DNA of 6,690 nucleotides from Dehalococcoidia bacterium. GTDB taxonomy: Bacteria > Chloroflexota > Dehalococcoidia > UBA2985. The notes below the pieces were generated by a model. The model searched no databases. It had not been told where the DNA came from and saw only the letters and a program-made list of their open reading frames with translations. This document shows, piece after piece, positions 1-5,650 of the stretch (its first letter is position 1; every line of letters starts with the position of its first letter). Made by a program: the position numbers and the translations under genes. The stretch is taken from assembly GCA_030740415.1 (NCBI GenBank), contig JASLXI010000047.1:1-6690 (forward strand), written 5' to 3'.

Positions 1-283
1 CCTCACACCCGATTACGGCGACCCGCCCGCTCTTGCTGAGAACATCTACAAAGATGTCTGAACTGGCCGTATCCAGGCGCTGTACTATCTCGCCCTGAAC
101 GTTAGTTTCCCCAGTGACTCCAAGGACGTCCGCCAGAGCCGCGGATTGGACTTGTTGATGGACTTGTTGAGCTCCATCGGCAATGGCGGAGATGACGGCA
201 TCCAGACCATCATACTGGGCATTGCCCTTAAATGCTGAGGCCACGAACTCATTGAGGGTCTGCCCCTTTCCTGACACAGCCAC
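1..283 (-). CDS. fbp: Fructose-1,6-bisphosphatase class I, N-terminal part (cut by window edge)
   Basis: Reading the minus strand gives 94 uninterrupted codons that run off the left edge of the window. The protein begins near VAVSGKGQTLNEFVASAF and contains ALADVLGVTGETNVQGEIVQ at about residues 49-68, followed by LD at 70-71 and SGRVAVIGCE at 85-94. The TLxEF start, the LADxLGxxGxxNxQGExxxxLD block and the stretch leading into the acidic metal-binding site are hallmarks of class I FBPase, which hydrolyses fructose-1,6-bisphosphate to fructose-6-phosphate in gluconeogenesis. The C-terminal two thirds, including most catalytic residues, lie outside the window. I chose the GTG whose first base is 283, because an AGGGGGTG Shine-Dalgarno-like stretch (298-291) lies just upstream; a second in-frame GTG two codons later (277-275) is possible. 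It is transcribed divergently from the pantothenate operon, from a strong predicted promoter at 395-366. Family assignment is confident; the exact start is less so. Confidence 0.88.
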   Translation of the reverse strand, partial: MAVSGKGQTLNEFVASAFKGNAQYDGLDAVISAIADGAQQVHQQVQSAALADVLGVTGETNVQGEIVQRLDTASSDIFVDVLSKSGRVAVIGCE

Positions 284-365
284 GCTCTTGCACCCCCTTC
301 GTTGGCAAATATGGATCTTCCGCGTAAGCCTAAATCTGGGAGTAGTTCTCGATGACCTGAGCCTC

Positions 366-395
366 ATTCTAGCGTTGTACTCCTCGAACTGTCAA
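366..395 (-). promoter_or_regulatory. Predicted sigma70-type promoter of fbp
   Basis: On the minus strand a perfect -35 box TTGACA (395-390) is followed after 18 bp by TAGAAT (371-366), one mismatch from the TATAAT -10 consensus. Transcription would start near 359, leaving a leader of about 75 nt before the fbp GTG. This is the best promoter match on this strand in the intergenic region. Confidence 0.7.
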
Positions 396-422
396 GAACG
401 CGCACGCACTGGAATGGTGAAA

Positions 423-438
423 CGAATTGACAAATTCG
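423..438. repeat. Inverted repeat over the -35 box (candidate operator)
   Basis: CGAATT (423-428) and AATTCG (433-438) are perfect inverted 6-bp arms around the 4-bp centre GACA. The element covers the entire -35 box of the rightward promoter, where a repressor would block RNA polymerase. It may be a fortuitous AT-rich symmetry, and no regulator gene is visible in the window. Confidence 0.4.
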
Positions 439-456
439 GTGGATGGTAGGTACAAT
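427..456 (+). promoter_or_regulatory. Predicted sigma70-type promoter of the P1 hydrolase-pan operon
   Basis: A perfect TTGACA (427-432) and TACAAT (451-456, one mismatch from TATAAT) are separated by 18 bp. The expected start of transcription is near 463, about 60 nt before the GTG of the first gene. No comparably good promoter was seen inside the following gene cluster up to panC, so this one probably drives the whole pantothenate operon. Confidence 0.7.
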
Positions 457-464
457 TTCTACGC

Positions 465-486
465 CACCGACCCATAGGGAGCGGTG
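465..486 (+). other. Hairpin at the 5' end of the predicted operon transcript
   Basis: CACCG (465-469) pairs with CGGTG (482-486), and CCC (471-473) can pair with GGG (477-479) around a short ATA loop, leaving small unpaired bases between the two helices. It begins at about +3 of the predicted transcript. It could protect the mRNA 5' end or act as an operator. No U-run follows, so it is not an intrinsic terminator. Confidence 0.4.
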
Positions 487-523
487 AGCTAGGGAAATTC
501 CTCAACAGGGGGCCGCGGGGATC

Positions 524-1585
524 GTGAGACCACGACGGCACAATAGCACTTCAAGGGAATCTGCAAGGCCTTCTCCAAGGCGTGGGAAGGCCATTTTGTT
601 GCAAGGCCCGCCCTTGCATAACGCCATCACCGACGTGGCAGGCATCCAGGTAGGCCACTTCACCAACCGAGAAGCCGCCACAGGCTGCACCGTCATCCTC
701 TGCCCCGAGGGCGCTGTCGCAGGGGTAGATGTGCGAGGCTCAGCACCTGGAACACGAGAAACAGACCTCATGCGGCCTGGAAACCTCGTGCAACAGGTAC
801 ACGGCATACTCCTCAGCGGGGGCAGCGCCTACGGACTGGACGCCGCCTCCGGTGTCATGCGGTACCTGGAGGAAAAAGGTATCGGATTTCATATCGGGCC
901 TGGCGTGGTGCCAATTGTCCCCGCCGCCATCATCTTCGACCTTGGGCTTGTCACACACACAGTCCGGCCGGGGCCGGAGGAAGGCTACGCGGCCTGCCTG
1001 AACGCATCGGATCAACCCCCGGAGGAGGGCAGCGTGGGAGCAGGGACCGGGGCTACCGTCGGCAAGGTGATGGGTAAAGCCCTTGCCACCAAGGGGGGCC
1101 TTGGTACCTCTAGCATCCAGTTGGGCAACGTCCTTGTGGGAGCGCTGGCCGTGGTCAACGCCCTAGGCGATGTCGTAGACCCCGAAACCAGTCAGGTCAT
1201 GGCTGGCCCCCGTGATGAAGAGAACAAGAAGTTCTTCCGTACCGTGGATGTCCTCGCCAACCCCGGCAGAGAGCTAGAGCCTCAGACCAGCTCCATCAAT
1301 ACTACTCTGGCTGTGGTCGCCACCAACGCCTCACTCAACAAGGAGCAGGCCAACAAGCTGGCACAGATGGGCCAGGATGGCCTGGCCCTAGCCGTGCGCC
1401 CCTGCCACTCCATGGCAGACGGGGATGTTGTCTTCATCCTGGCCACGGGCAAAAGCGATGCAGAAGTGGATATGAGGCAGCTATGTTCCACCGTTACCAT
1501 GGCCGTGGCTCAAGCGGTAGTAAGGGCTGCCTTAACAGCCACAGGCCTAGGTGGCATACCCTCGACCCAGGAGGCATTCCTATGA
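524..1585 (+). CDS. P1-family self-processing hydrolase/aminopeptidase (DmpA/ThnT-like)
   Basis: This 353-residue protein belongs to the peptidase P1 (DmpA) family, Ntn-like hydrolases that cut themselves and use the freed N-terminal Ser or Thr as nucleophile. Visible family blocks are NAITDVAGIQVGHFT (33-47), DVRGSAPGTRETDLM (69-83), LSGGSAYGLDAASGV (97-111), GSVGAGTGATVGKVMG (169-184), NTTLAVVATNASL (259-271) and DGLALAVRP with a following DGDVVF (285-304). The expected self-cleavage site is Asn259-Thr260, making Thr260 the nucleophile as in the pantetheine hydrolase ThnT; DmpA and BapA use Ser. Characterised relatives release N-terminal D- or beta-amino acids, including beta-alanine, or hydrolyse pantetheine. 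The GTG start at 524 gives a basic, Ser/Arg/Pro-rich extension of about 25 residues before the family core. TTG at 599, eight bases after GGGAAGG (584-590), is a credible alternative giving 328 residues. No signal peptide is seen, so it is probably cytoplasmic. It heads the pan operon, and its TGA overlaps the next ATG (ATGA at 1582-1585). Substrate is inferred only. Confidence 0.88.
   Translation: MRPRRHNSTSRESARPSPRRGKAILLQGPPLHNAITDVAGIQVGHFTNREAATGCTVILCPEGAVAGVDVRGSAPGTRETDLMRPGNLVQQVHGILLSGGSAYGLDAASGVMRYLEEKGIGFHIGPGVVPIVPAAIIFDLGLVTHTVRPGPEEGYAACLNASDQPPEEGSVGAGTGATVGKVMGKALATKGGLGTSSIQLGNVLVGALAVVNALGDVVDPETSQVMAGPRDEENKKFFRTVDVLANPGRELEPQTSSINTTLAVVATNASLNKEQANKLAQMGQDGLALAVRPCHSMADGDVVFILATGKSDAEVDMRQLCSTVTMAVAQAVVRAALTATGLGGIPSTQEAFL
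1569..1574 (+). promoter_or_regulatory. Strong Shine-Dalgarno site AGGAGG before the mini-ORF
   Basis: A perfect AGGAGG lies 7 nt before the ATG at 1582, inside the 3' end of the P1 hydrolase gene. It is ideally placed for the 8-codon mini-ORF. The membrane-protein ATG at 1605 is 30 nt downstream and has no Shine-Dalgarno of its own. Confidence 0.65.
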
Positions 1586-1608
1586 GCAAAGTGACCACCC
1601 TACAATGA
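1582..1608 (+). CDS. Eight-codon mini-ORF coupling two genes (or a frame-broken 5' end of the next gene)
   Basis: ATG at 1582 overlaps the stop of the P1 hydrolase gene (ATGA). It encodes MSKVTTLQ and ends at TGA 1606-1608, which itself overlaps the ATG (1605) of the next gene. The AGGAGG at 1569-1574 points at this ATG. Ribosomes could therefore finish the mini-ORF and restart on the membrane-protein gene. Alternatively one A is missing near 1604: CAAATG in place of CAATG would fuse MSKVTTLQ directly to MNASFIAP as one 73-residue protein. The sequence alone cannot decide between these readings. Confidence 0.4.
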   Translation: MSKVTTLQ

Positions 1609-1802
1609 ACGCCAGCTTTATAGCGCCACGTCTGCTGGCCTGGGGAATGACCTCTTCCGGGCTTGGCCTGGGGCTGATAGTCGCTGCCTTCGTGGGAGAT
1701 AACACTCCTTCGATGGTGCTCTGGGGCGCAGTGCTGCTGGGTATAGGAGCGGCCCTCGGCGTAAGCTATTACCTGCTCAGAAGCGGGCATAGTGGACAGT
1801 AA
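1605..1802 (+). CDS. Small two-helix membrane protein of unknown function
   Basis: I do not recognise this 65-residue protein. It starts MNASFIAPRLLAWGM and has two hydrophobic, glycine-rich stretches at about residues 10-31 and 37-58, separated by a short polar turn (GDNTPS). It ends in a hydrophilic tail, RSGHSGQ. This predicts a small helical-hairpin inner-membrane protein. The same frame is open back to a GTG at 1551, but that would overlap the P1 hydrolase gene by 35 bp without a clear ribosome site, so I prefer ATG 1605, reached by restart after the mini-ORF. Its stop (1800-1802) overlaps the GTG start of the DUF2520 gene by 11 bp, so it is embedded in the operon. A role as a small membrane partner or in transport of a pathway compound is conceivable, but nothing in the sequence shows it. 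Confidence 0.6.
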   Translation: MNASFIAPRLLAWGMTSSGLGLGLIVAAFVGDNTPSMVLWGAVLLGIGAALGVSYYLLRSGHSGQ

Positions 1803-2694
1803 TTCTCCCCGTGTAGGCTTCATCGGTGCGGGACGGGCCGCCAACGCGCTGGCCTCAGCACTCTACGGAAAAGGTTATCGAGTGACCTCAGTGGCCAGCC
1901 GCACCCTTGCATCCGCGGAGGCGCTTGCCGAGCGTGTAGAGGGATGTGTTTCCCATGTAACTCTCCAGGAAGTGGCCGATGGCTGCGACCTGGTCTTCAT
2001 CACCACCCCGGACGACACAATCGGAACCGTGGCCGGCGAAGTGAGGTGGCGTGAGGGAACGGGAGTTGCCCACTGCTCCGGTGCAGAGTCGGCTGCAGTC
2101 CTGGAAGCCGCCCGGAAGCAGGGGGCCATAGTAGGTTCCTTCCATCCAATGCAGACGTTTACCGCGGCTACCCAGGGAGCAAAAACCTTCGACGGTGTAG
2201 CCTTTGCAGTCGAAGGGCCATCACCTCTCATAGACACCCTGAAGGAAATGTCCAGTGCCCTGGGAGGGTGGCCCGTCGAGGTCCGCCCGGAGCACAGAGC
2301 GCTCTACCACCTTTCCGGCTTCCTAGCCTGCGGGCTGATGATAGCCCAGATAGGCCAGGCCGCAGATCTGTGGAAAGCCATGGGACATACCCGTGAGCAG
2401 GGGCTGGAAGTCATCCTCCCCATCCTTCGCGGAACCGTGGACAGCCTAGAGGCCCAGGGAATTCCCACGGCACTCACCGGTCCCATATCCCGAGGTGACG
2501 CGAGGACAGTGCGAAAACACCTTGAAGCCCTTGAGACCCACGCCCCTTCTCTCATTCCTCTCTATTGCCACATTGCCCTTGGAGCGGTGAAAATGGCAAG
2601 AGAAAAGGGAGGCATCGATCAGGTCAAGGAGCAAGAACTCAATACACTGTTGGAAGAGTGGCTCGCAGGAGCCAGGACACCATTCACAGGTTGA
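1792..2694 (+). CDS. Rossmann/DUF2520 oxidoreductase, likely ketopantoate reductase (PanG-type)
   Basis: This 300-residue protein has an N-terminal NAD(P)-binding Rossmann fold with VGFIGAGRAANALASAL at 8-24 (GxGxxA), then DLVFITTPDDTI (66-77) and HCSGAES (94-100). GSFHPMQTF (115-123) precedes a helical C-terminal DUF2520 domain containing LYHLSGFLACGL (171-182) and ALTGPISRGDARTVRKHL (227-244), which are typical of Rossmann-like/DUF2520 proteins. From memory, the PanG ketopantoate reductase described in Francisella is of this type and encoded with panB and panC. The gene lies directly before panB and panC here, with no panE or ilvC in the window, so NADPH-dependent reduction of 2-dehydropantoate to pantoate is the likely reaction. 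The substrate assignment is inference. The GTG start overlaps the preceding gene by 11 bp, suggesting translational coupling; its Shine-Dalgarno is weak. The protein appears complete, with no transmembrane segment or signal peptide. Confidence 0.82.
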   Translation: MDSNSPRVGFIGAGRAANALASALYGKGYRVTSVASRTLASAEALAERVEGCVSHVTLQEVADGCDLVFITTPDDTIGTVAGEVRWREGTGVAHCSGAESAAVLEAARKQGAIVGSFHPMQTFTAATQGAKTFDGVAFAVEGPSPLIDTLKEMSSALGGWPVEVRPEHRALYHLSGFLACGLMIAQIGQAADLWKAMGHTREQGLEVILPILRGTVDSLEAQGIPTALTGPISRGDARTVRKHLEALETHAPSLIPLYCHIALGAVKMAREKGGIDQVKEQELNTLLEEWLAGARTPFTG

Positions 2695-2719
2695 ATTCAC
2701 GCTACCCATAGAGGCGCGT

Positions 2720-2727
2720 AGGAGGTG
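2720..2727 (+). promoter_or_regulatory. Ribosome binding site of panB
   Basis: AGGAGGTG, a near-perfect match to the anti-Shine-Dalgarno complement, lies 4 nt before the panB ATG. It sits in a 37-nt gap after the DUF2520 gene that holds no promoter or terminator I can see. It settles ATG 2732 as the panB start. Confidence 0.75.
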
Positions 2728-2731
2728 CGAC

Positions 2732-3571
2732 ATGCGGATAACGATTAGCGATATCCGGGAGATGAAGTCTAAAGGCGAAAAAATCCCCATGCTAACGGCC
2801 TATGACTACACCTCAGCGAGCATAGTCGATGCGGCGGGTGTTCCCGTCATCCTGGTGGGAGACACCCTGGGGCAGGTTGTCTTGGGATACGACTCCACCC
2901 TCCCCGTGACCATGGATGAGATGATCCATCACACAAAGGCCGTGGCCCGGGGAACCAAGCGAGCCCTAATCGTGGGGGACATGCCTTTTATGTCCTACCA
3001 GGCCAGTATCACCGAGGCGATGCACAACGCCGGACGGTTCCTCCAGGAAGGCGGTGCGCAGACCGTGAAGCTGGAGGGCGGGGTCAATATGGCCCCCACA
3101 GTGCGGCATATGGTCTCATCCGGCATACCCGTTATGGGGCACATAGGCCTTACGCCCCAGTCGGTGAACCAGATGGGAGGCTACAAGGTGCAGGGCAGGT
3201 CCCTCAAAGCGGCAGTGCACCTCATGGAGGACGCCAGGGCCCTTGAGGAGGCCGGGGCTTTCGCCATGGTGTTGGAGTGCGTGCCCGCCTCCCTGGCCAA
3301 GCTGATCACAGAGCGGGTTGGGATACCCACTATCGGCATAGGCGCGGGCAAGGAGTGCGACGGCCAAGTACAGGTCTTCCACGACATGCTGGGCCTCTTC
3401 ACCGATTTCGTTCCCAAGCATGCCAAGCAGTACGCAAACCTGGGAGAGACTATAAGCAGCGCCGTCTCCGAGTACATCAGCGAGGTAATAGACCAGAGCT
3501 TCCCCAGCCGAGAGCACATCTATCACATCAAAGAAGAGATCCTCGCGGAACTACAGGCCCAAGTACGCTAG
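2732..3571 (+). CDS. panB: 3-methyl-2-oxobutanoate hydroxymethyltransferase (ketopantoate hydroxymethyltransferase)
   Basis: PanB transfers a hydroxymethyl group from 5,10-methylenetetrahydrofolate to 2-oxoisovalerate, giving ketopantoate, the first committed step of pantothenate synthesis in the cytoplasm. The 279-residue protein is of normal family length and complete. Diagnostic blocks are MLTAYDYTSA (20-29), VGDTLGQVVLGYDSTLPVT (42-60), GDMPFMSY (82-89), VKLEGG (112-117), GHIGLTPQ (136-143), MVLECVP (179-185) and GIGAGKECDGQVQVFHDMLG (202-221). By comparison with E. coli PanB, Asp44, Asp83 and Glu115 should bind the metal and Glu182 should be the catalytic base. The usual GDSLG reads GDTLG and the usual Met after it is Gln48 (GQVV rather than GMVV), mild changes that leave the active-site set intact. 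It follows the putative ketopantoate reductase gene and is only 3 nt before panC, so the two are almost certainly co-translated. Confidence 0.97.
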   Translation: MRITISDIREMKSKGEKIPMLTAYDYTSASIVDAAGVPVILVGDTLGQVVLGYDSTLPVTMDEMIHHTKAVARGTKRALIVGDMPFMSYQASITEAMHNAGRFLQEGGAQTVKLEGGVNMAPTVRHMVSSGIPVMGHIGLTPQSVNQMGGYKVQGRSLKAAVHLMEDARALEEAGAFAMVLECVPASLAKLITERVGIPTIGIGAGKECDGQVQVFHDMLGLFTDFVPKHAKQYANLGETISSAVSEYISEVIDQSFPSREHIYHIKEEILAELQAQVR

Positions 3572-3574
3572 CCC

Positions 3575-4420
3575 ATGAGGCTTGTATACACCGTCGCGGA
3601 TATGGTATCGGCCCAGAAGGAGGTAGATCGCCCTTTGGGCCTGTTTCCTACCTTGGGTGCACTCCACGATGGGCATCTGTCCCTGGTAAAACGAGCCCGA
3701 GAGGACAACGCCGCCGTGGCGGTAAGCATATTCGTCAACCCAACCCAGTTTGGCCCCCAGGAAGACCTCGCTGCCTATCCCAGAGACCTGGTACGGGACC
3801 TATCCTTGCTGGAAGAGATGGGAACTGATCTGGTGTTCATTCCCCAGCCAGATGATATGTACCCCGCGGGGTTCGATACTTGGATCAACGTAGAACGGAC
3901 CACCAACCGCCTTGAGGGAGAGTCCAGGCCAGACCACTTCAGGGGTGTTGCCACAGTGGTTGCCAAGCTATTCAACATCGTCAGGCCTGACAGGGCCTAC
4001 TTCGGCCAGAAGGATGCCCAGCAGGTACAGGTCATTCGCAGGATGAATTCCGACCTCAACCTGGGCGTAGAGATAGTGGTGATGCCAACGGTGCGGGAAC
4101 CCGATGACCTGGCCATGAGCAGTCGCAACGCCTATCTTAGTCCACAAGAACGCCAGGCGGCCTTGGTCCTGTACCGTGCCTTGTGTGTTGCACATCAGAT
4201 GTATAGCCAGCAAGAGCAGAGAACGCCGATCATAAGGGAAGCTCTAAAGAAAATGATTCGGGACGAACCCATGGCCCAACTGGACTACGTCAGCATTGCC
4301 AACCCTGACACTCTTGACGAACTGGAGGTTATCCAGGGGCCCGCCCTGGTTTCCCTGGCGGTACTAATAGGAAAGACACGACTGATAGACAACATGGTTC
4401 TGGGAATCAAGGGACTCTAG
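3575..4420 (+). CDS. panC: Pantoate--beta-alanine ligase (pantothenate synthetase)
   Basis: PanC joins pantoate to beta-alanine through a pantoyl-adenylate, producing pantothenate with AMP and pyrophosphate. The 281-residue protein is complete and of typical length. The nucleotidyltransferase HxGH motif is HDGH (31-34) within FPTLGALHDGHLSLVKRA. Other family blocks are SIFVNPTQFGPQEDLAAYPR (51-70), HFRGVATVVAKLFN (121-134), YFGQKDAQQ (142-150) and the KMSKS-equivalent REPDDLAMSSRNAYLS (174-189). The usual PTMG reads PTLG, and the usual DGLA reads DDLA; both are small deviations. ATG 3575 lies 3 nt after the panB stop with no good Shine-Dalgarno, which fits translational coupling to panB. Upstream pantoate would come from PanB and the DUF2520 protein. 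The beta-alanine source (usually PanD) is not encoded in this window. It is the last clearly intact gene of the pantothenate block. Confidence 0.97.
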   Translation: MRLVYTVADMVSAQKEVDRPLGLFPTLGALHDGHLSLVKRAREDNAAVAVSIFVNPTQFGPQEDLAAYPRDLVRDLSLLEEMGTDLVFIPQPDDMYPAGFDTWINVERTTNRLEGESRPDHFRGVATVVAKLFNIVRPDRAYFGQKDAQQVQVIRRMNSDLNLGVEIVVMPTVREPDDLAMSSRNAYLSPQERQAALVLYRALCVAHQMYSQQEQRTPIIREALKKMIRDEPMAQLDYVSIANPDTLDELEVIQGPALVSLAVLIGKTRLIDNMVLGIKGL

Positions 4421-4433
4421 TCTATCTGTAGTT

Positions 4434-4439
4434 TATAAT
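4434..4439 (+). promoter_or_regulatory. Possible -10 box ahead of the broken dehydrogenase gene and surE
   Basis: A perfect TATAAT lies 32 nt before the ATG at 4471, in a locally AT-rich gap after panC. No convincing TTGACA-like -35 sits 16-19 bp upstream and there is no extended -10 TGn, so promoter activity is uncertain. If real, it would separate surE transcription from the pan operon. Confidence 0.3.
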
Positions 4440-4470
4440 AGAACAGCACTAGTTGAAAATAAGGCTGGCA

Positions 4471-5650
4471 ATGGTTGTTTCTATACCCTTATTAGCTCTC
4501 GCTATTACCACCTGTCTGGTCGCAGCCTAGACCCACACCACTACCCGCAGAAACGCCTGCGCCCACACCCACCCCAACCCTGGCTCCTAAGCCACCGCCA
4601 CAGGCGTTGGTCCCGGACATCGACGTGACCTCCGAACGAGTCATCAGTGCCACCTTCCCTGTGACCCTAGCCTTCACCCCGGATGGTAGGTTCTTCTACA
4701 ATGAGTTATTATCGGACAGAATCCGAGTGTACGATCTCGGATTGACATGTGCCTTCGCCCAGGTGAACGTAGTCCGGTGCGGTGGGTTCGGGCTTCTGGG
4801 GCTGGCCATAGACACTGAGTTTGAGGAAAACCGGTACATCTGCGTCTACTTCATAGGGCCAGTAGCCGACCGAGAGTATGTAGGACACCCCGTCATAGTT
4901 CGCTTCACGGACGTGGACGGCAAGGGACAGTATCCCATCATCATCGTCGGCGACCTGCCAAACACATCGGAGGTCTGTGCCTATGTTGGCGGGAACCTCC
5001 ACTTCGTCCCCGATGGTTATCTTTACGTCTTCATCAGGAACATGCAGATATGGGAGCCCAACTACGCCCTGGACCTAGGCAGCCTTAGGGGAAAAATCCT
5101 TCGCATAGACAAGGGTGACGGCTCCGCAGCCTCCAGCAGCCCCTTCGTCGAAGATCCCCAGGCCCGCTCCAGGGCTTTGCCTACAGACTCTGGAATACCT
5201 TCAATTTCACCTTCCACCTCTAGAGCGGCGGGATCTACGCTCCCGATAACGTGCTTGGCGGCTGCAACGAGCGCAATATCACCGAGGCCGGAAACGACCC
5301 CAGCTACCCTGCATCGAACAGGCCGGCGTCAGGCCCATTAGCTCTACAGTAAGCCAGATATGCGTCCCGACGTGTTCCAGTCCAACGTAACACCTACAGG
5401 AGTGCAGTTCATTTCCGTGGACGTTTATCCGTTCCTGGGGGACGCTCTCCTCAGCCGTGGGTGCAACACAGACTTCATGAGACGGATTTTGCTGCCAGGA
5501 CCAAGGCTGAACTTTGCTGCCGACGACAGCATTACAGTGCGGAACTGTAACCTAGCCGTGACCACGGACCCAAATGATACTGTATACTACTCAGGCTTGA
5601 GGGAAATACGCCACCTTATGCCATCATCCCAGCCGGAAGAGTTAAGTTGA
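4471..5650 (+). pseudogene. Broken glucose/sorbosone (PQQ-type) dehydrogenase-like lipoprotein gene
   Basis: Four consecutive frame segments together read as one six-bladed-propeller glucose/sorbosone dehydrogenase of about 393 codons. Segment 1 (4471-4530) encodes a signal peptide, MVVSIPLLALAITTCLVAA, then a TAG. Segment 2, in the next frame from about 4529, gives a Pro/Thr linker (PTPLPAETPAPTPTPT) and then VTLAFTPDGRFFYNE, GLLGLAIDTEFEENRYI, GGNLHFVPDGYLYV and LGSLRGKILRID. Near 5165-5180 the frame shifts back to segment 3, AYRLWNTFNFTFH then TAG (5221-5223), SGGIYAPDNVLGG and GPLAL. Near 5345 it shifts again to segment 4, YSKPDMRP and VTPTGVQFISVDVYPFLGD, with a family-like C-terminus ending at 5650. 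The usual HNGG, holding the catalytic His, reads YVGG, and the GD after the PDGYLYV motif reads RN. The lipobox would have been LVAAC. An intact relative would be a cell-surface sugar dehydrogenase, often PQQ-dependent. Assembly errors could explain some breaks but hardly all of them plus the His loss. Confidence 0.82.
5635..5641 (+). promoter_or_regulatory. Ribosome binding site of surE inside the pseudogene end
   Basis: GGAAGAG lies 5 nt before the TTG at 5647. It supports TTG as the true surE start, which is needed to include the N-terminal KILAINDDG motif of the family. Confidence 0.55.

Noticed and set aside
183..449. Open frame of 88 codons on the plus strand
   Set aside because: Its left half is antisense to the clear fbp coding sequence, and the rest crosses both predicted promoters. 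The product resembles nothing.
284..523. Riboswitch or small RNA in the divergent leader region
   Set aside because: Apart from one short hairpin near 465-486 I saw no multi-helix conserved structure. Both leaders are only about 60-75 nt long.
3277..3828. Open frame of 183 codons on the plus strand spanning the panB/panC junction
   Set aside because: It is an out-of-frame shadow of two highly conserved genes, with an Arg/Gly/Pro-rich low-complexity product.
4415..4460. Intrinsic terminator after panC
   Set aside because: Only a 5-bp CTAGT/ACTAG pair with a long AT-rich loop is present, and no U-run follows it.
4492..4677. Minus-strand frame with a Gly/Val repeat product
   Set aside because: The repeat is the antisense reading of the Pro/Thr-rich linker codons of the dehydrogenase remnant, so it is a composition artefact.
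4607..5650. Two independent new genes (4607-5341 and 5360-5650)
   Set aside because: Their products align in order with the N- and C-terminal parts of one glucose/sorbosone dehydrogenase, with a third-frame bridge between them. A single broken gene is simpler.
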